Positions 37,701 through 45,239 of a stretch of DNA of 64,000 bases are shown here, one piece after another. Within the stretch, counting starts at the first letter, position 1, and every line of letters starts with the position of its first letter. The stretch lies in the NCBI GenBank assembly GCA_905480395.1, contig CAJQQE010000014.1, forward strand, positions 151,555 through 215,554, in the 5' to 3' direction. This DNA is from an uncultured Phycisphaerales bacterium (GTDB lineage Bacteria > Planctomycetota > Phycisphaerae > Phycisphaerales > SM1A02). Under the pieces are notes generated by a model. It did not search any database and was not told where the DNA came from. It was given only the letters and a program-made list of their open reading frames with translations. Position numbers and translations under genes: made by a program.

Positions 37701-38133
37701 CCGCGTCTCCGCCTCTCCCAATCGCGGAAACCGCTCGAGGGATCTCGCGCGTATCGACCACGGCCAAGGCCGCGCCGCGAATCGCGAGCCGCCCGGCTTC
37801 GACCAGACGACGCTCAGGACTCCTTCGCGCCAGGAAGGCAAATCGATGACGATGCAAGACCCGAGCAATCACTGGATCTTCCGACGCCGCGAGCAGGCGA
37901 TCGAAGGCCCCACCGACGTCTACCAACAGACCGGCAACATCAATCTCCGACTCCAGCGCGCCCTTGAGAACCACGGCCGCGGCATCCATGAGTTCGCGCC
38001 CTTCGGCGCGACCGAATACCTCGGCGTCGACAATCGGTGAGCGTCTTGAAGCATCGAGCACGCGGCGATTGTACGAGTCTGGAGGGGCTTGCTGGTGACT
38101 GAACCACACCGAGTCCGGAAGAACCCGCGTCAT
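34714..38133 (-). CDS. degenerate single-chain indolepyruvate:ferredoxin oxidoreductase-like protein
   Basis: A 1139-residue, Arg-rich protein. Residues 45-215 resemble the pyrimidine-binding alpha domain of 2-oxoacid:ferredoxin oxidoreductases. Residues 270-345 match domain II (ETLGIIATGL, VGFVHPLDPALIERLL, KVLVVETRPG). Residues 670-870 match the gamma domain (GVRGTSPGGAGSLIS, GEADVLIGVDPLETLRAL). In between, where TPP and ferredoxin domains belong, there is no GDG...N motif. At 588-600 DDACGVRPSGEP stands in place of the CxxCxxC clusters. Only three cysteines exist in the whole protein. I infer a non-catalytic or repurposed relative. It is coupled by ATGA to the HAD gene upstream. Confidence 0.6.
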   Translation of the reverse strand: MTRVLPDSVWFSHQQAPPDSYNRRVLDASRRSPIVDAEVFGRAEGRELMDAAAVVLKGALESEIDVAGLLVDVGGAFDRLLAASEDPVIARVLHRHRFAFLARRSPERRLVEAGRLAIRGAALAVVDTREIPRAVSAIGRGGDAARRGLVVIAIDNPEGAPGTPARSLFAGLDIPVLEVGDLDDLRLKIEHAARLADASEGPAAIIIDASLFRVAVTIPVRANRVVETVDTAAALRRRRGPRFVVDENLGRLGRRLELDVAVAMPSPGERETLGIIATGLASTSVRHVLEETRLTGRIPTVYVGFVHPLDPALIERLLMRSQKVLVVETRPGLLAAPVIEIAERLRRRGETVAQVAWRQIPGPGDSVLERGDAGRPSTLVDKLRDLLLEMRPTLEFANRERGEMTDDEERPAIPPRPGQVGRGVLQSVRRAAVSADRILRRIEDDNTEPIALAINGRPPAVFSGRVIAVEIVERRRLLEEAVLLAAGRDGGRPWITLIADEGWNDDLDAARLLTAAIPTAEENPAQVEIVEIEDEASLRRRIEDAARSSFPSLLVIRRREIALVRDPDEIDRLGYAPLLRVKTRIDDACGVRPSGEPTVDPTLPSPDDVTARYRFEPIRSRLKRSFVLRVGRLLEIAELVRQRNPLPAVPVPPDLGIAAPTPRHRGSGRWRVHIAGVRGTSPGGAGSLISLAGRNMGFDVRLAALPQPLAPGRSAWTQVLFTRPMRENAADTLVPSIPYGEADVLIGVDPLETLRALVSDPMLQIATPGVTSIIANTELAAEEGTTPSEFSALLEIESERRCGTPADRVEAFSKQVLQQFGNRRLLDVVLVGVAYQRGLIPVSLTAITDAAQQLERVGFGRSGEAFRFGRLLASRPVEHRGSKSPGIEPIGRRRREIVLETRLHRGVTSAVWLDQRIGRLVETIPGLLETEAGRIAFDDVQLAVASLSRRGGKPLVDEYLHRIERLYRADRGETGRELTRLAVLPLGEAMLARDLFALAVAATSLDHRRRLRRRLGVRRARGDRLERIYQVRIDLVAFDRRMRAEIPVRDWVLPIVARIGRFIPEKRRGDRESRARRLAIESGIDRAITQSGDSDAYRRWCKVLRSWHDLASDGRLHETPVSVFASAGDSKAADGISPD

Positions 38134-38999
38134 TCCTCGTCGAGGAGCCGGTTGATGGCATCGCCCACGCCCGATCCGAGTGGACCGGTACGGCGATTCG
38201 ATACCGCAACCACCCGTTCATCAGATCCCGCCATGGCGATACCGACGCCCGCGCCGCGGATCATGCCGACATCGTTCAGACCATCGCCAATCGCCGCGAC
38301 GGCGTCGATGGGAATACCTCGCCGTCGGGCTAATGAGCTCAGCATCGTCCATTTATCGACGGTTGGATCGAAGGCTTCGAGGAGGTGAACGCTCCCGCCA
38401 CTAATCTCGGATTCAACGACAGCACTCCAAGACTGGAGGACGACCCGATCCCCAAGATCCTCTCGAATCTCATCAACGATGTTGGCAAGCTCCGAACCGA
38501 GCGCCGTGGTACCCACGCGCACGGTGTTCTCAAGGGAATCGACCTGATCCATGGTCTCCACCCATCGGGCCTTCACGCCATGCCGTTCAAACCACCATCG
38601 AGTGGCCTCGCTCACCGGATCGCGCCCGATCATCCAATAGTCACATCCCGCCCGAGGTGCATCCTGAAGTAGGTGGACCACATGACCGTGCCGACGCAGA
38701 CTCTGAGTCACCGACTCGATGACCTCCGGATGCACGACGCTACGTTCGAGGGTCTGGCCGGTCTTGGCGTCATGGAGAATCGCACCGCCGGCCGCAATCA
38801 TGACCCCGGTGGCATCGATGGCCCGCAACGCCTCGAGCGATTCCGACCACGCGCGACCGGTCGCGACGACGATTTCGATGCCCGCGTCCCGGGCTCGCTC
38901 GATCGCCTCGCGATCTCCCTTGGACACCCCATCGCGGGTGAGCAGGGTGCCGTCCAGATCAATCGCAAGCAGTCGTGTCGGCATCGGTACGTGGATCAT
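38130..38999 (-). CDS. HAD-IIB (Cof-type) phosphatase
   Basis: A 289-residue HAD-superfamily hydrolase. Motif I is AIDLDGTLL with both catalytic Asp. Motif II is VVATGR. The C2B cap lies between about residues 85 and 200, the motif III Lys is in DPTVDKWTML, and motif IV is AIGDGLNDVGM. Cof-type enzymes hydrolyse sugar phosphates, FMN or PLP; the substrate cannot be told. Its stop overlaps the start of the oxidoreductase-like gene (ATGA), so the two are probably expressed together. Confidence 0.9.
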   Translation of the reverse strand: MIHVPMPTRLLAIDLDGTLLTRDGVSKGDREAIERARDAGIEIVVATGRAWSESLEALRAIDATGVMIAAGGAILHDAKTGQTLERSVVHPEVIESVTQSLRRHGHVVHLLQDAPRAGCDYWMIGRDPVSEATRWWFERHGVKARWVETMDQVDSLENTVRVGTTALGSELANIVDEIREDLGDRVVLQSWSAVVESEISGGSVHLLEAFDPTVDKWTMLSSLARRRGIPIDAVAAIGDGLNDVGMIRGAGVGIAMAGSDERVVAVSNRRTGPLGSGVGDAINRLLDEE

Positions 39000-39067
39000 T
39001 TAGGAGTTCGAAAGGAGAACGGGGCAGAATAGAGGATCACCCCCCAAGGCGGTGGCCAAGCCCGTGG

Positions 39068-39073
39068 TAGGCT
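39068..39073 (+). promoter_or_regulatory. -10 element, putative leaderless start for the kinase-like gene
   Basis: TAGGCT lies 9 bases before the ATG at 39083, with no Shine-Dalgarno. Confidence 0.45.
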
Positions 39074-39082
39074 GACTTCGAA

Positions 39083-40066
39083 ATGGTTATCCAATCGAAT
39101 GCACCCGTTCCGAGCGACGCTTCCGGCCGTCGTAATTCCGGCCTGGGGCACTCGCTCGCGCCGGCGCTTCGTCGGGTGAATGCCGACCACCTTGGTCCCA
39201 TCACCTGGTTTCGAACCGACTGGCAGCGGAGCGGCGCCTCCACTGGACGAGCGATCTGGACTTCCAACGACGGCACCGAATCGGAAGTCGTGGTGAAGAT
39301 CCCGGTCAGCGAGCGGGAGTTCCGTTGGCTGCGGTGGCTTCAGGACACCCCGGCTCCATCGCCCGTCCCTCGGCTCTACGCCTCAGGCGACACGCTTGAG
39401 CACTACCACTTGGGTTGGGTGATCATCGAACTTCTTCCGTTCGGTCCGCTCGGTGCCCATTGGCACGATGATCATCTCGAACGAATCACCCTCGCCGCGG
39501 CCCAGTTTCAGGCGGCGGCCTCGGTGCATCCCGTGGATCGTGATCTCAAGCACGAAGATTGGGAAGGGTTATTCAAGCGATCGCGAGAAGCGGCCCGAGG
39601 TCGAGACCTCACCGCCGTGACTCGGTGGCGGAAGGCCCTCAAGACCGCTTCAAAGCATCTTGACCAGATCGTCGAGCAATGGCATCACCGAGCACCCATC
39701 GGGTGGATTCACGGCGACCTGCACCTCGCCAATGGCATGAGCCGGGAAGCGGGCGAGGACAGTCCCGTGGTGTTGATCGATCTGGCAGAGGTTCGTCCGG
39801 GACACTGGGTCGAAGATGCCGTCTATCTCGAACGCCTTCATTGGGCTCGGCCCGAACGTCTCAAGGGCCGAAATCCGGTGAAACTGCTGGCGGCCGCCCG
39901 ACGACGCGTGGGCCTTGAACTCGGCAGCGATCATCCCCGGCTGGCCGACATCCGACGAATCCTGCTGGCAGCCTGTGTTCCGGCCTTCCTCCGAACCGAG
40001 GGAGTTCCGACCTACGTGCAGGCGGCCCTTGGGCAGTTGGAGGACGGTCTGCGGCGGATTCACTGA
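39083..40066 (+). CDS. aminoglycoside phosphotransferase/choline kinase-like protein
   Basis: A 327-residue protein of the APH kinase-like fold. The N-lobe Lys lies in ESEVVVKIPVS, and the hinge is in LGWVIIELLPFGPLG. The catalytic loop is WIHGDLHLANGM, and VVLIDLAEVRPG supplies the metal-binding Asp in place of DFG. Members phosphorylate small metabolites or antibiotics; nothing here indicates resistance. It is a single gene with its own putative promoter. Confidence 0.82.
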   Translation: MVIQSNAPVPSDASGRRNSGLGHSLAPALRRVNADHLGPITWFRTDWQRSGASTGRAIWTSNDGTESEVVVKIPVSEREFRWLRWLQDTPAPSPVPRLYASGDTLEHYHLGWVIIELLPFGPLGAHWHDDHLERITLAAAQFQAAASVHPVDRDLKHEDWEGLFKRSREAARGRDLTAVTRWRKALKTASKHLDQIVEQWHHRAPIGWIHGDLHLANGMSREAGEDSPVVLIDLAEVRPGHWVEDAVYLERLHWARPERLKGRNPVKLLAAARRRVGLELGSDHPRLADIRRILLAACVPAFLRTEGVPTYVQAALGQLEDGLRRIH

Positions 40067-40199
40067 GGTTCTGGGAACCGAAAGTGGCTGATCAGGCTGC
40101 CCGTCGACTGATTCACGAGATCCAACCCCCGCTCCTGTTAGTATGTTCGGCCCAGCCGACGGTGATCGTCGGCCCCGCAATAGCTTGGAGTTTTCAGTC

Positions 40200-41306
40200 A
40201 TGGACGATCGTCTCAAGCAGGTTCAGACCACTGATCTGACCGATTCCCGCCTCAACCACGAGTTTGTCGCCTGGCTCAAGACATCGGGCATGAACTATCT
40301 GCTCATGCTGCTCTTGATCGCGTGCGCGTTCCTCTCTTGGGATTGGTGGAATCGACGACAGGATGAGGCTCGGGACGCCGCTTGGACCGAATTGTCCGCC
40401 GCCACGAGTCCCGCTGCCTTCCGAGGCGTCGCTGAAACGCATGCGGAAGTCGATGCCATCGCGGAACTCGCGATGCTGACGGCCGGTGATCTCCTCTTGA
40501 ATTCGGTCAAGACCGGACTCCGCCCCGGCCTCACCGCGACTGACGAGGGCGCCCAACTGAGTGACGAAGAAAAAGCCGAGAGCCTCACGGAAGCCGATGC
40601 GTTCTTCGCCCGCGCCGCCGAACTTGCCGGGAGTCGAGGCGGATTCGCTGGAAAGCCGGTGATCCTCGCATCCCTCTTTGGCCGAGCCGCGGTGGCCGAG
40701 AGCCAAGATCGAATTGACGATGCTCGAAAGTACCTTGAAGAAGCCGCAAAGGTCGCGGCCCCGGAATACGCACCCATGGCCGAACAGGCCCAGGCTCGCA
40801 TCGACAATCTTGAAGGCCTTTCGATGTACGCCCAACTTCCGGCGCAGGCCCAACTTCCCGTCGCCGCACCGGCGGCCGGCGACGCCTACACGGTGCCAGC
40901 AGCGGATAATCTTCTCGAAATGTTTGATGACGAGGCCGAAGCGGGACCCAGCCCCAACGCCGAAACCCCGGCGACCTCCGACGCACCGGCTGAAGCACCC
41001 GCCGAAACCCCGGTGGCCGCCGACACACCGGCTGAAGCACCCGCCGAAACCCCGGCGACCGCCGACACACCGGCTGACGCACCCGCCGAAACCCCGGCGA
41101 CCGCCGACGCACCGGCCGAAGCACCCGCCGAAACCCCGGCGACCTCCGACACACCGGCTGAAGCACCCGCCGAAACCCCGGCGACCTCCGACGCACCGGC
41201 TGAAGCACCCGCCGAAACCCCGGCGACCTCCGACCCGCCCGCTGAAGCACCCGCCGAAACGCCGGCGACCTCCGACGCACCCGCTGAAGCACCCGCCGCA
41301 TCGTGA
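40200..41306 (+). CDS. membrane-anchored protein with TPR-like region and Pro/Ala/Glu/Thr repeat tail
   Basis: A 368-residue protein. A short cytoplasmic N-terminus is followed by one membrane helix (about residues 31-50, NYLLMLLLIACAFLSW). Then comes a helical region of about 180 residues with alternating helices, resembling YfgM/BamD-type tetratricopeptide proteins. The C-terminal third is low-complexity: eight copies of a 14-residue unit like AETPATSDAPAEAP. GGAG lies about 11 bases before ATG 40200. The stop overlaps the GTG start of the RluA gene (GTGA). A periplasmic spacer role for the tail is inferred. Confidence 0.65.
   Translation: MDDRLKQVQTTDLTDSRLNHEFVAWLKTSGMNYLLMLLLIACAFLSWDWWNRRQDEARDAAWTELSAATSPAAFRGVAETHAEVDAIAELAMLTAGDLLLNSVKTGLRPGLTATDEGAQLSDEEKAESLTEADAFFARAAELAGSRGGFAGKPVILASLFGRAAVAESQDRIDDARKYLEEAAKVAAPEYAPMAEQAQARIDNLEGLSMYAQLPAQAQLPVAAPAAGDAYTVPAADNLLEMFDDEAEAGPSPNAETPATSDAPAEAPAETPVAADTPAEAPAETPATADTPADAPAETPATADAPAEAPAETPATSDTPAEAPAETPATSDAPAEAPAETPATSDPPAEAPAETPATSDAPAEAPAAS
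40959..41294 (+). repeat. eight 42-bp tandem repeats, coding
   Basis: Eight in-frame units of 42 bases encode 14-residue repeats that differ mainly at residues 5-9 (ATS, VAA, ATA) and at Ala/Thr/Pro in the middle. Coding is continuous, so this is not a CRISPR array. Confidence 0.92.
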
Positions 41307-42544
41307 CCACCCCGTCCAAGCCTGACGAAGGAAACGAGCCCCCACTCGATTCGACTCCACTCGTGGATTCGGAATCGGACTCGCCGACGGACGCTCAGGA
41401 TCTCTTCGATGCCGGTGGTAAGGTCGATCGCGACGCGATTAATCGCCTGCACGAAGACCGGGAGGACGATGACGCGCCGGTCAGCGTTCGCTTCGAACTC
41501 TCGCGTGATCTGAAGAAGCGGCTCGATCGATATCTGGTCGATCGAATCCCCTTCATGAGCCGCACGGCGCTCCAACGACTGATCGACGAAGAGTCGGTCA
41601 CGGTGAACGGCCGACACCCCAAGGCAAGCACCCGCCTGCGACTCGGAGACGTGGTCGAAGCAGTCCTGCCGCCGCCGCCTTCCAACCACATTCCGCCCGA
41701 GCCGATCCACCTCGACGTGCTGTACGAGGATGCCGATCTCATCGTCATCGACAAGCACCCCGACATCATCGCGCATCCAGCCCGCGCCATGAAGTCCGGC
41801 ACCATCGTCAATGCACTCAGCTGGCGATTCCAAAACGAGTCGTCGGGCGGCCTGTCCTCCGTGGGCGAGGAGTTCGCTCGACCAGGCATCGTCCATCGAC
41901 TCGATCGATTTACGAGCGGGGCCATGGTTGCCGCCAAGTCCGACACCGCCCACTGGCGACTCGGCCATCAGTTCCAGAATCGAACCGTCGGCAAGCGATA
42001 CCTCGCCGTGGTGCATGGCACGATGAAGACAATGAAGGATCTCATCGATCTTCCCATCGGCCGACACCCACGAATATTTGATCGACACGCCGTGCGCTTT
42101 GACGATTTCGGCAAGAGCGCCCAGACCATCTATCGCGTCCGGGAGGTCTTTGATGGCTACACGCTCGTGGAATTGGAACTGCTGACCGGCCGCACCCACC
42201 AGATCAGAGTGCATCTGGCGCACGTCGGTCACCCCATCGCCGGCGACGACTACTACGGCGGCTCGAAACTGACCCGGGGTATGGTGGTCGCCAGAGGCGA
42301 GGACGATCCCGATCGACATCGCGACGAACCGCTGCTCGCGCGGCAGGCGCTTCATGCGGCGCTGTTGGAGTTTGATCATCCCATCGACGGCGACCGGAGA
42401 TCGTTTACAGCGCCGCTTCGCTCCGACATGAAGGATTTGATTTCGCTCCTCCGCAGGCACCGTCACCGACGGGTAGCCAACCTTCCGGGATGCCGGATCG
42501 ACTTCGAATCGATGGGTCTCCTAGAACCCCCCGAAACCGACTGA
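41303..42544 (+). CDS. RluA-family rRNA pseudouridine synthase
   Basis: A 413-residue protein with an acidic N-terminal extension of about 60 residues. An S4 RNA-binding domain follows (RLDRYLVDRIPFMSRTALQRLIDEESVTVNG). The catalytic domain has the motif HRLDRFTSGAM with its Asp, GKRYLAVVHG and ELLTGRTHQIRVHLA. It resembles RluD/RluC, which modify 23S rRNA uridines. The exact target is uncertain. It starts with GTG inside the upstream stop codon, hence is coupled to the repeat protein. Confidence 0.92.
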   Translation: MTTPSKPDEGNEPPLDSTPLVDSESDSPTDAQDLFDAGGKVDRDAINRLHEDREDDDAPVSVRFELSRDLKKRLDRYLVDRIPFMSRTALQRLIDEESVTVNGRHPKASTRLRLGDVVEAVLPPPPSNHIPPEPIHLDVLYEDADLIVIDKHPDIIAHPARAMKSGTIVNALSWRFQNESSGGLSSVGEEFARPGIVHRLDRFTSGAMVAAKSDTAHWRLGHQFQNRTVGKRYLAVVHGTMKTMKDLIDLPIGRHPRIFDRHAVRFDDFGKSAQTIYRVREVFDGYTLVELELLTGRTHQIRVHLAHVGHPIAGDDYYGGSKLTRGMVVARGEDDPDRHRDEPLLARQALHAALLEFDHPIDGDRRSFTAPLRSDMKDLISLLRRHRHRRVANLPGCRIDFESMGLLEPPETD

Positions 42545-42582
42545 CTTCGTGGCGGGCCGATCGAAGCCGCCGCGCGGTTTAG

Positions 42583-43836
42583 TTATCGAAGTTTGAGAAG
42601 CGCGAACGCCGCCATGCCAAGTACCACCGTGATCAACCAGAATCGAGTGACCACCTGCTGCTCACTCCACCCACCGAGATGAAAGTGATGGTGGATCGGA
42701 CTGCACCGGAGCAGCCGCTGCCCCTTTCCGTGCCGAATCCGCGTCCACTTGAACCACCCAACCTGCATCACCACACTTCCGAGTTCGAGGAAGAAGATGC
42801 CGCCAATCAGGACCAACAACGCCTCCTGTCGAATGGCCACGGCAAGAAATCCGAGAAGCCCCCCCAGCGCGAGGCTTCCGGTATCACCCATGAACACCAT
42901 CGCCGGGCTTGAGTTGAACCAGAGAAAACCAAGACACGCCCCGGTCATCGCGCCCGCGACCACCATCAGATCCTTGGTTCCCGCCACGTAAGGAACCAGC
43001 AGCGACTGCGCCTCGCTCTGACTTCCGGCGATATGCACCAAGATCATGAAGCCGATCGATGCGAAAGCCATCACCCCGGCCGCCAAGCCGTCCATGCCAT
43101 CGGAGATATTGACCGCGTTACTGGTGCCCGCAATGACCAAGGTGCCCAGCAGTATGAACACTCCGAGCCCGAGCACGATGACCCCAGGGTTCAGCGCCAA
43201 CTCGGTGATCGACGCTTCCTTTCCGGAGAATGGATTGCCATCGACTGGCGATTCCCAAGTCTTCTGGAACGGAAGGTTGAGAACGCGAGCGACGTCTTGG
43301 AACATCGGCGAATCAGGGTTGACCGACGGGTTGATCGTCGCCTGAGTGAAGATGACATACGAGAAAAGCGCGGCAAGCCCGAGTTGGAAGAGCAGTTTTT
43401 CCCAGGGTCGAAGCCCATCTCGCGATCCCGGCGAACGCCGGGCCGACGTCAGTTTGAGCCAGTCGTCCGCGACGCCGAGGAGCGAAAAGGAGATCAGCAC
43501 TGCAATCGCGATGTGCACGTAGCGCTCACGTAACTCCGCCAGCAGGAGAATGGTGATCAGGATCGAGCCACAGATCAGGATGCCACCCATCGTGGGCGTT
43601 CCCGCTCGTGAGCGCATCAGTTCGTTGAGATCTGCATTGTGGAATTCCGGCGAATCGCCCACCTTCTGGCGAAGCAGCCAGTGAATCACCGGACGACCGA
43701 AGGCGAGGACCAAGCCGAAAGAGACCAGCACGGCGAGGAAGGCGCGAAACTCAACCTGAAAGAAAACCTGCAACACCGTAAAGAGACCGGTACTTTCAAG
43801 CGGCCCCTGAAATGCTTCAACCAGATGGTAGATCAC
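42583..43836 (-). CDS. mraY: phospho-N-acetylmuramoyl-pentapeptide transferase
   Basis: A 417-residue MraY, which makes lipid I on undecaprenyl phosphate. About ten membrane segments are seen. The signature GTPTMGG, the Asp-rich NISDGMDGLAAG, the MGDTGSLALGG loop and the C-terminal SPIHHHFHLGGWSE are all present. It is longer than the usual 360 residues because of added loop sequence near residues 170-215. The GTG start overlaps the murF stop (GTGA). It is the last gene of the murE-murF-mraY group. Confidence 0.96.
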   Translation of the reverse strand: MIYHLVEAFQGPLESTGLFTVLQVFFQVEFRAFLAVLVSFGLVLAFGRPVIHWLLRQKVGDSPEFHNADLNELMRSRAGTPTMGGILICGSILITILLLAELRERYVHIAIAVLISFSLLGVADDWLKLTSARRSPGSRDGLRPWEKLLFQLGLAALFSYVIFTQATINPSVNPDSPMFQDVARVLNLPFQKTWESPVDGNPFSGKEASITELALNPGVIVLGLGVFILLGTLVIAGTSNAVNISDGMDGLAAGVMAFASIGFMILVHIAGSQSEAQSLLVPYVAGTKDLMVVAGAMTGACLGFLWFNSSPAMVFMGDTGSLALGGLLGFLAVAIRQEALLVLIGGIFFLELGSVVMQVGWFKWTRIRHGKGQRLLRCSPIHHHFHLGGWSEQQVVTRFWLITVVLGMAAFALLKLR

Positions 43837-45239
43837 GCGCGAACCTCCCCGGGCTTGATCAGCCCCTGAACGATGATTTCAAGACCGACTCGCCGCGATC
43901 CCTTGAGCAGAATCGCATCTCCGCGTCGGACGCGAGGTTGCAGAGACAACGCCGCCTCCGAAGCACTTGAGAACTTCGTCACCGGACCGACGAATCCCGA
44001 CCCCCGCGCCCCCGCTTCCATGGCCATCGCCTCTGGTTCCCCGACCAGGAGGAGCTCATCTGCGATCCCCGCCGCCTCAGCGCCGAGCGTGCCGTGCAGT
44101 ACTTCGGATGCTGAACCAAGTTCGTACATCGCACCCAGGACGACGATTCGCCGTTCGGCGGCCCTCGCGACTTCGGCGAACGTCTCCAGGGACGCTGCCA
44201 TTGATTCGGGGTTCGCGTTGTAGGTGTCGTCAATCACCAGCACGCCATTCAACGAGTGCCGGACGAAGCGCCGCTCCGGGGCCTCAAGTCTGCCGAACAC
44301 CGTCGCCACCCCGGCGTCATCAATGTCTAGTCGTCGGGCTAATTCGTAGACCCCGATGGCATTGATCGCGTTATGCCGACCATCCAGCGAGAGCACCGCT
44401 CGAAAGGCGTCTACCTCGATACTTTGGCCGCCCGACGCCAAGACTTCTCGCCCCTTCAGGCGATGATCGGCATCGACCGTCTCGCCGTAGGTCACGATCT
44501 CTAGGCCTGAATCGCCCCGCTTCTCCAGCTCCGATTGCATCGCCGGGTGATCCACGTTGACGATCGCGAGACCGCCCGGGGACCTTCCAATCACCTCCAG
44601 CATCGATGCCTTCTCCGCGGCGATGGCCGCCTCGGACCCGAATCCGCCGAGATGCGCGCGTCCGATGCCAGTGATGATGCCGATGGTGGGCCGAGCCATG
44701 GCGGTCAATGAACCGATCTCGCCTGGCGCATTGGTACCAATCTCTAAGAGCAGCCAGGCATCGTCCGTTGAGGCCTCGAGGATGGTGAGCGGCACGCCGA
44801 GATCATTATTGAAACTCCGGATGCTCGCGGTTCCCGACCCTTTGAGACCAAGGACTTGCTCGGCGATCGACCGCACCGTGGTCTTCCCCGATGAGCCGGT
44901 GATGCCGATCACCACACCGTTTAGATTCGCCCGATGCGTCGAAGCCATCGCCGCCAGGGCGGGCCGAATTGAACTCACGACCACGATGTCCAGCCCTTCG
45001 GGAGGCAGACCACCACGCTCCAGAAAGCCAGATTCGATCAATGCCGATGACGCGCCCGCGGCCTTGGCCGCGTCGAGGTGATCGTGTCCGTCGTGATTCT
45101 CTCCGGGGATCGCCACAAAGAGCCGCCCCTTCAAGTCCGCGCGAGAATCCGTACCCACGCCTCGGAAGGAACCGGCCCCGTCGCCGATGACCCGACCCCG
45201 TACCACCTTCGCAAGTTCATCGAGGCTCGACTCGATCAT
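43833..45239 (-). CDS. murF: UDP-N-acetylmuramoyl-tripeptide:D-Ala-D-Ala ligase
   Basis: A 468-residue Mur ligase that adds D-Ala-D-Ala. The ATP loop is GITGSSGKTTVRSIAEQ. The middle domain has EIGTNAPGEI, TGIGRAHLGGFGS and NVDHPAM. The C-terminal domain starts near APERRFVRHSLNGVLVIDDTYNANPESM, typical of MurF. GTNAPGEI agrees with the MurF pattern. It overlaps murE and mraY by 4 bases each, so the three are translated together. Confidence 0.95.
   Translation of the reverse strand: MIESSLDELAKVVRGRVIGDGAGSFRGVGTDSRADLKGRLFVAIPGENHDGHDHLDAAKAAGASSALIESGFLERGGLPPEGLDIVVVSSIRPALAAMASTHRANLNGVVIGITGSSGKTTVRSIAEQVLGLKGSGTASIRSFNNDLGVPLTILEASTDDAWLLLEIGTNAPGEIGSLTAMARPTIGIITGIGRAHLGGFGSEAAIAAEKASMLEVIGRSPGGLAIVNVDHPAMQSELEKRGDSGLEIVTYGETVDADHRLKGREVLASGGQSIEVDAFRAVLSLDGRHNAINAIGVYELARRLDIDDAGVATVFGRLEAPERRFVRHSLNGVLVIDDTYNANPESMAASLETFAEVARAAERRIVVLGAMYELGSASEVLHGTLGAEAAGIADELLLVGEPEAMAMEAGARGSGFVGPVTKFSSASEAALSLQPRVRRGDAILLKGSRRVGLEIIVQGLIKPGEVRA

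Noticed and set aside
40959..41294. Possible CRISPR array
   Set aside because: Units are contiguous, in frame and without spacers. They encode a low-complexity protein tail.
40194..42466. Long minus-strand frames opposite the repeat protein and the RluA gene
   Set aside because: They reflect the GC-rich tandem repeats read in reverse. The plus strand has membrane, S4 and catalytic motifs.
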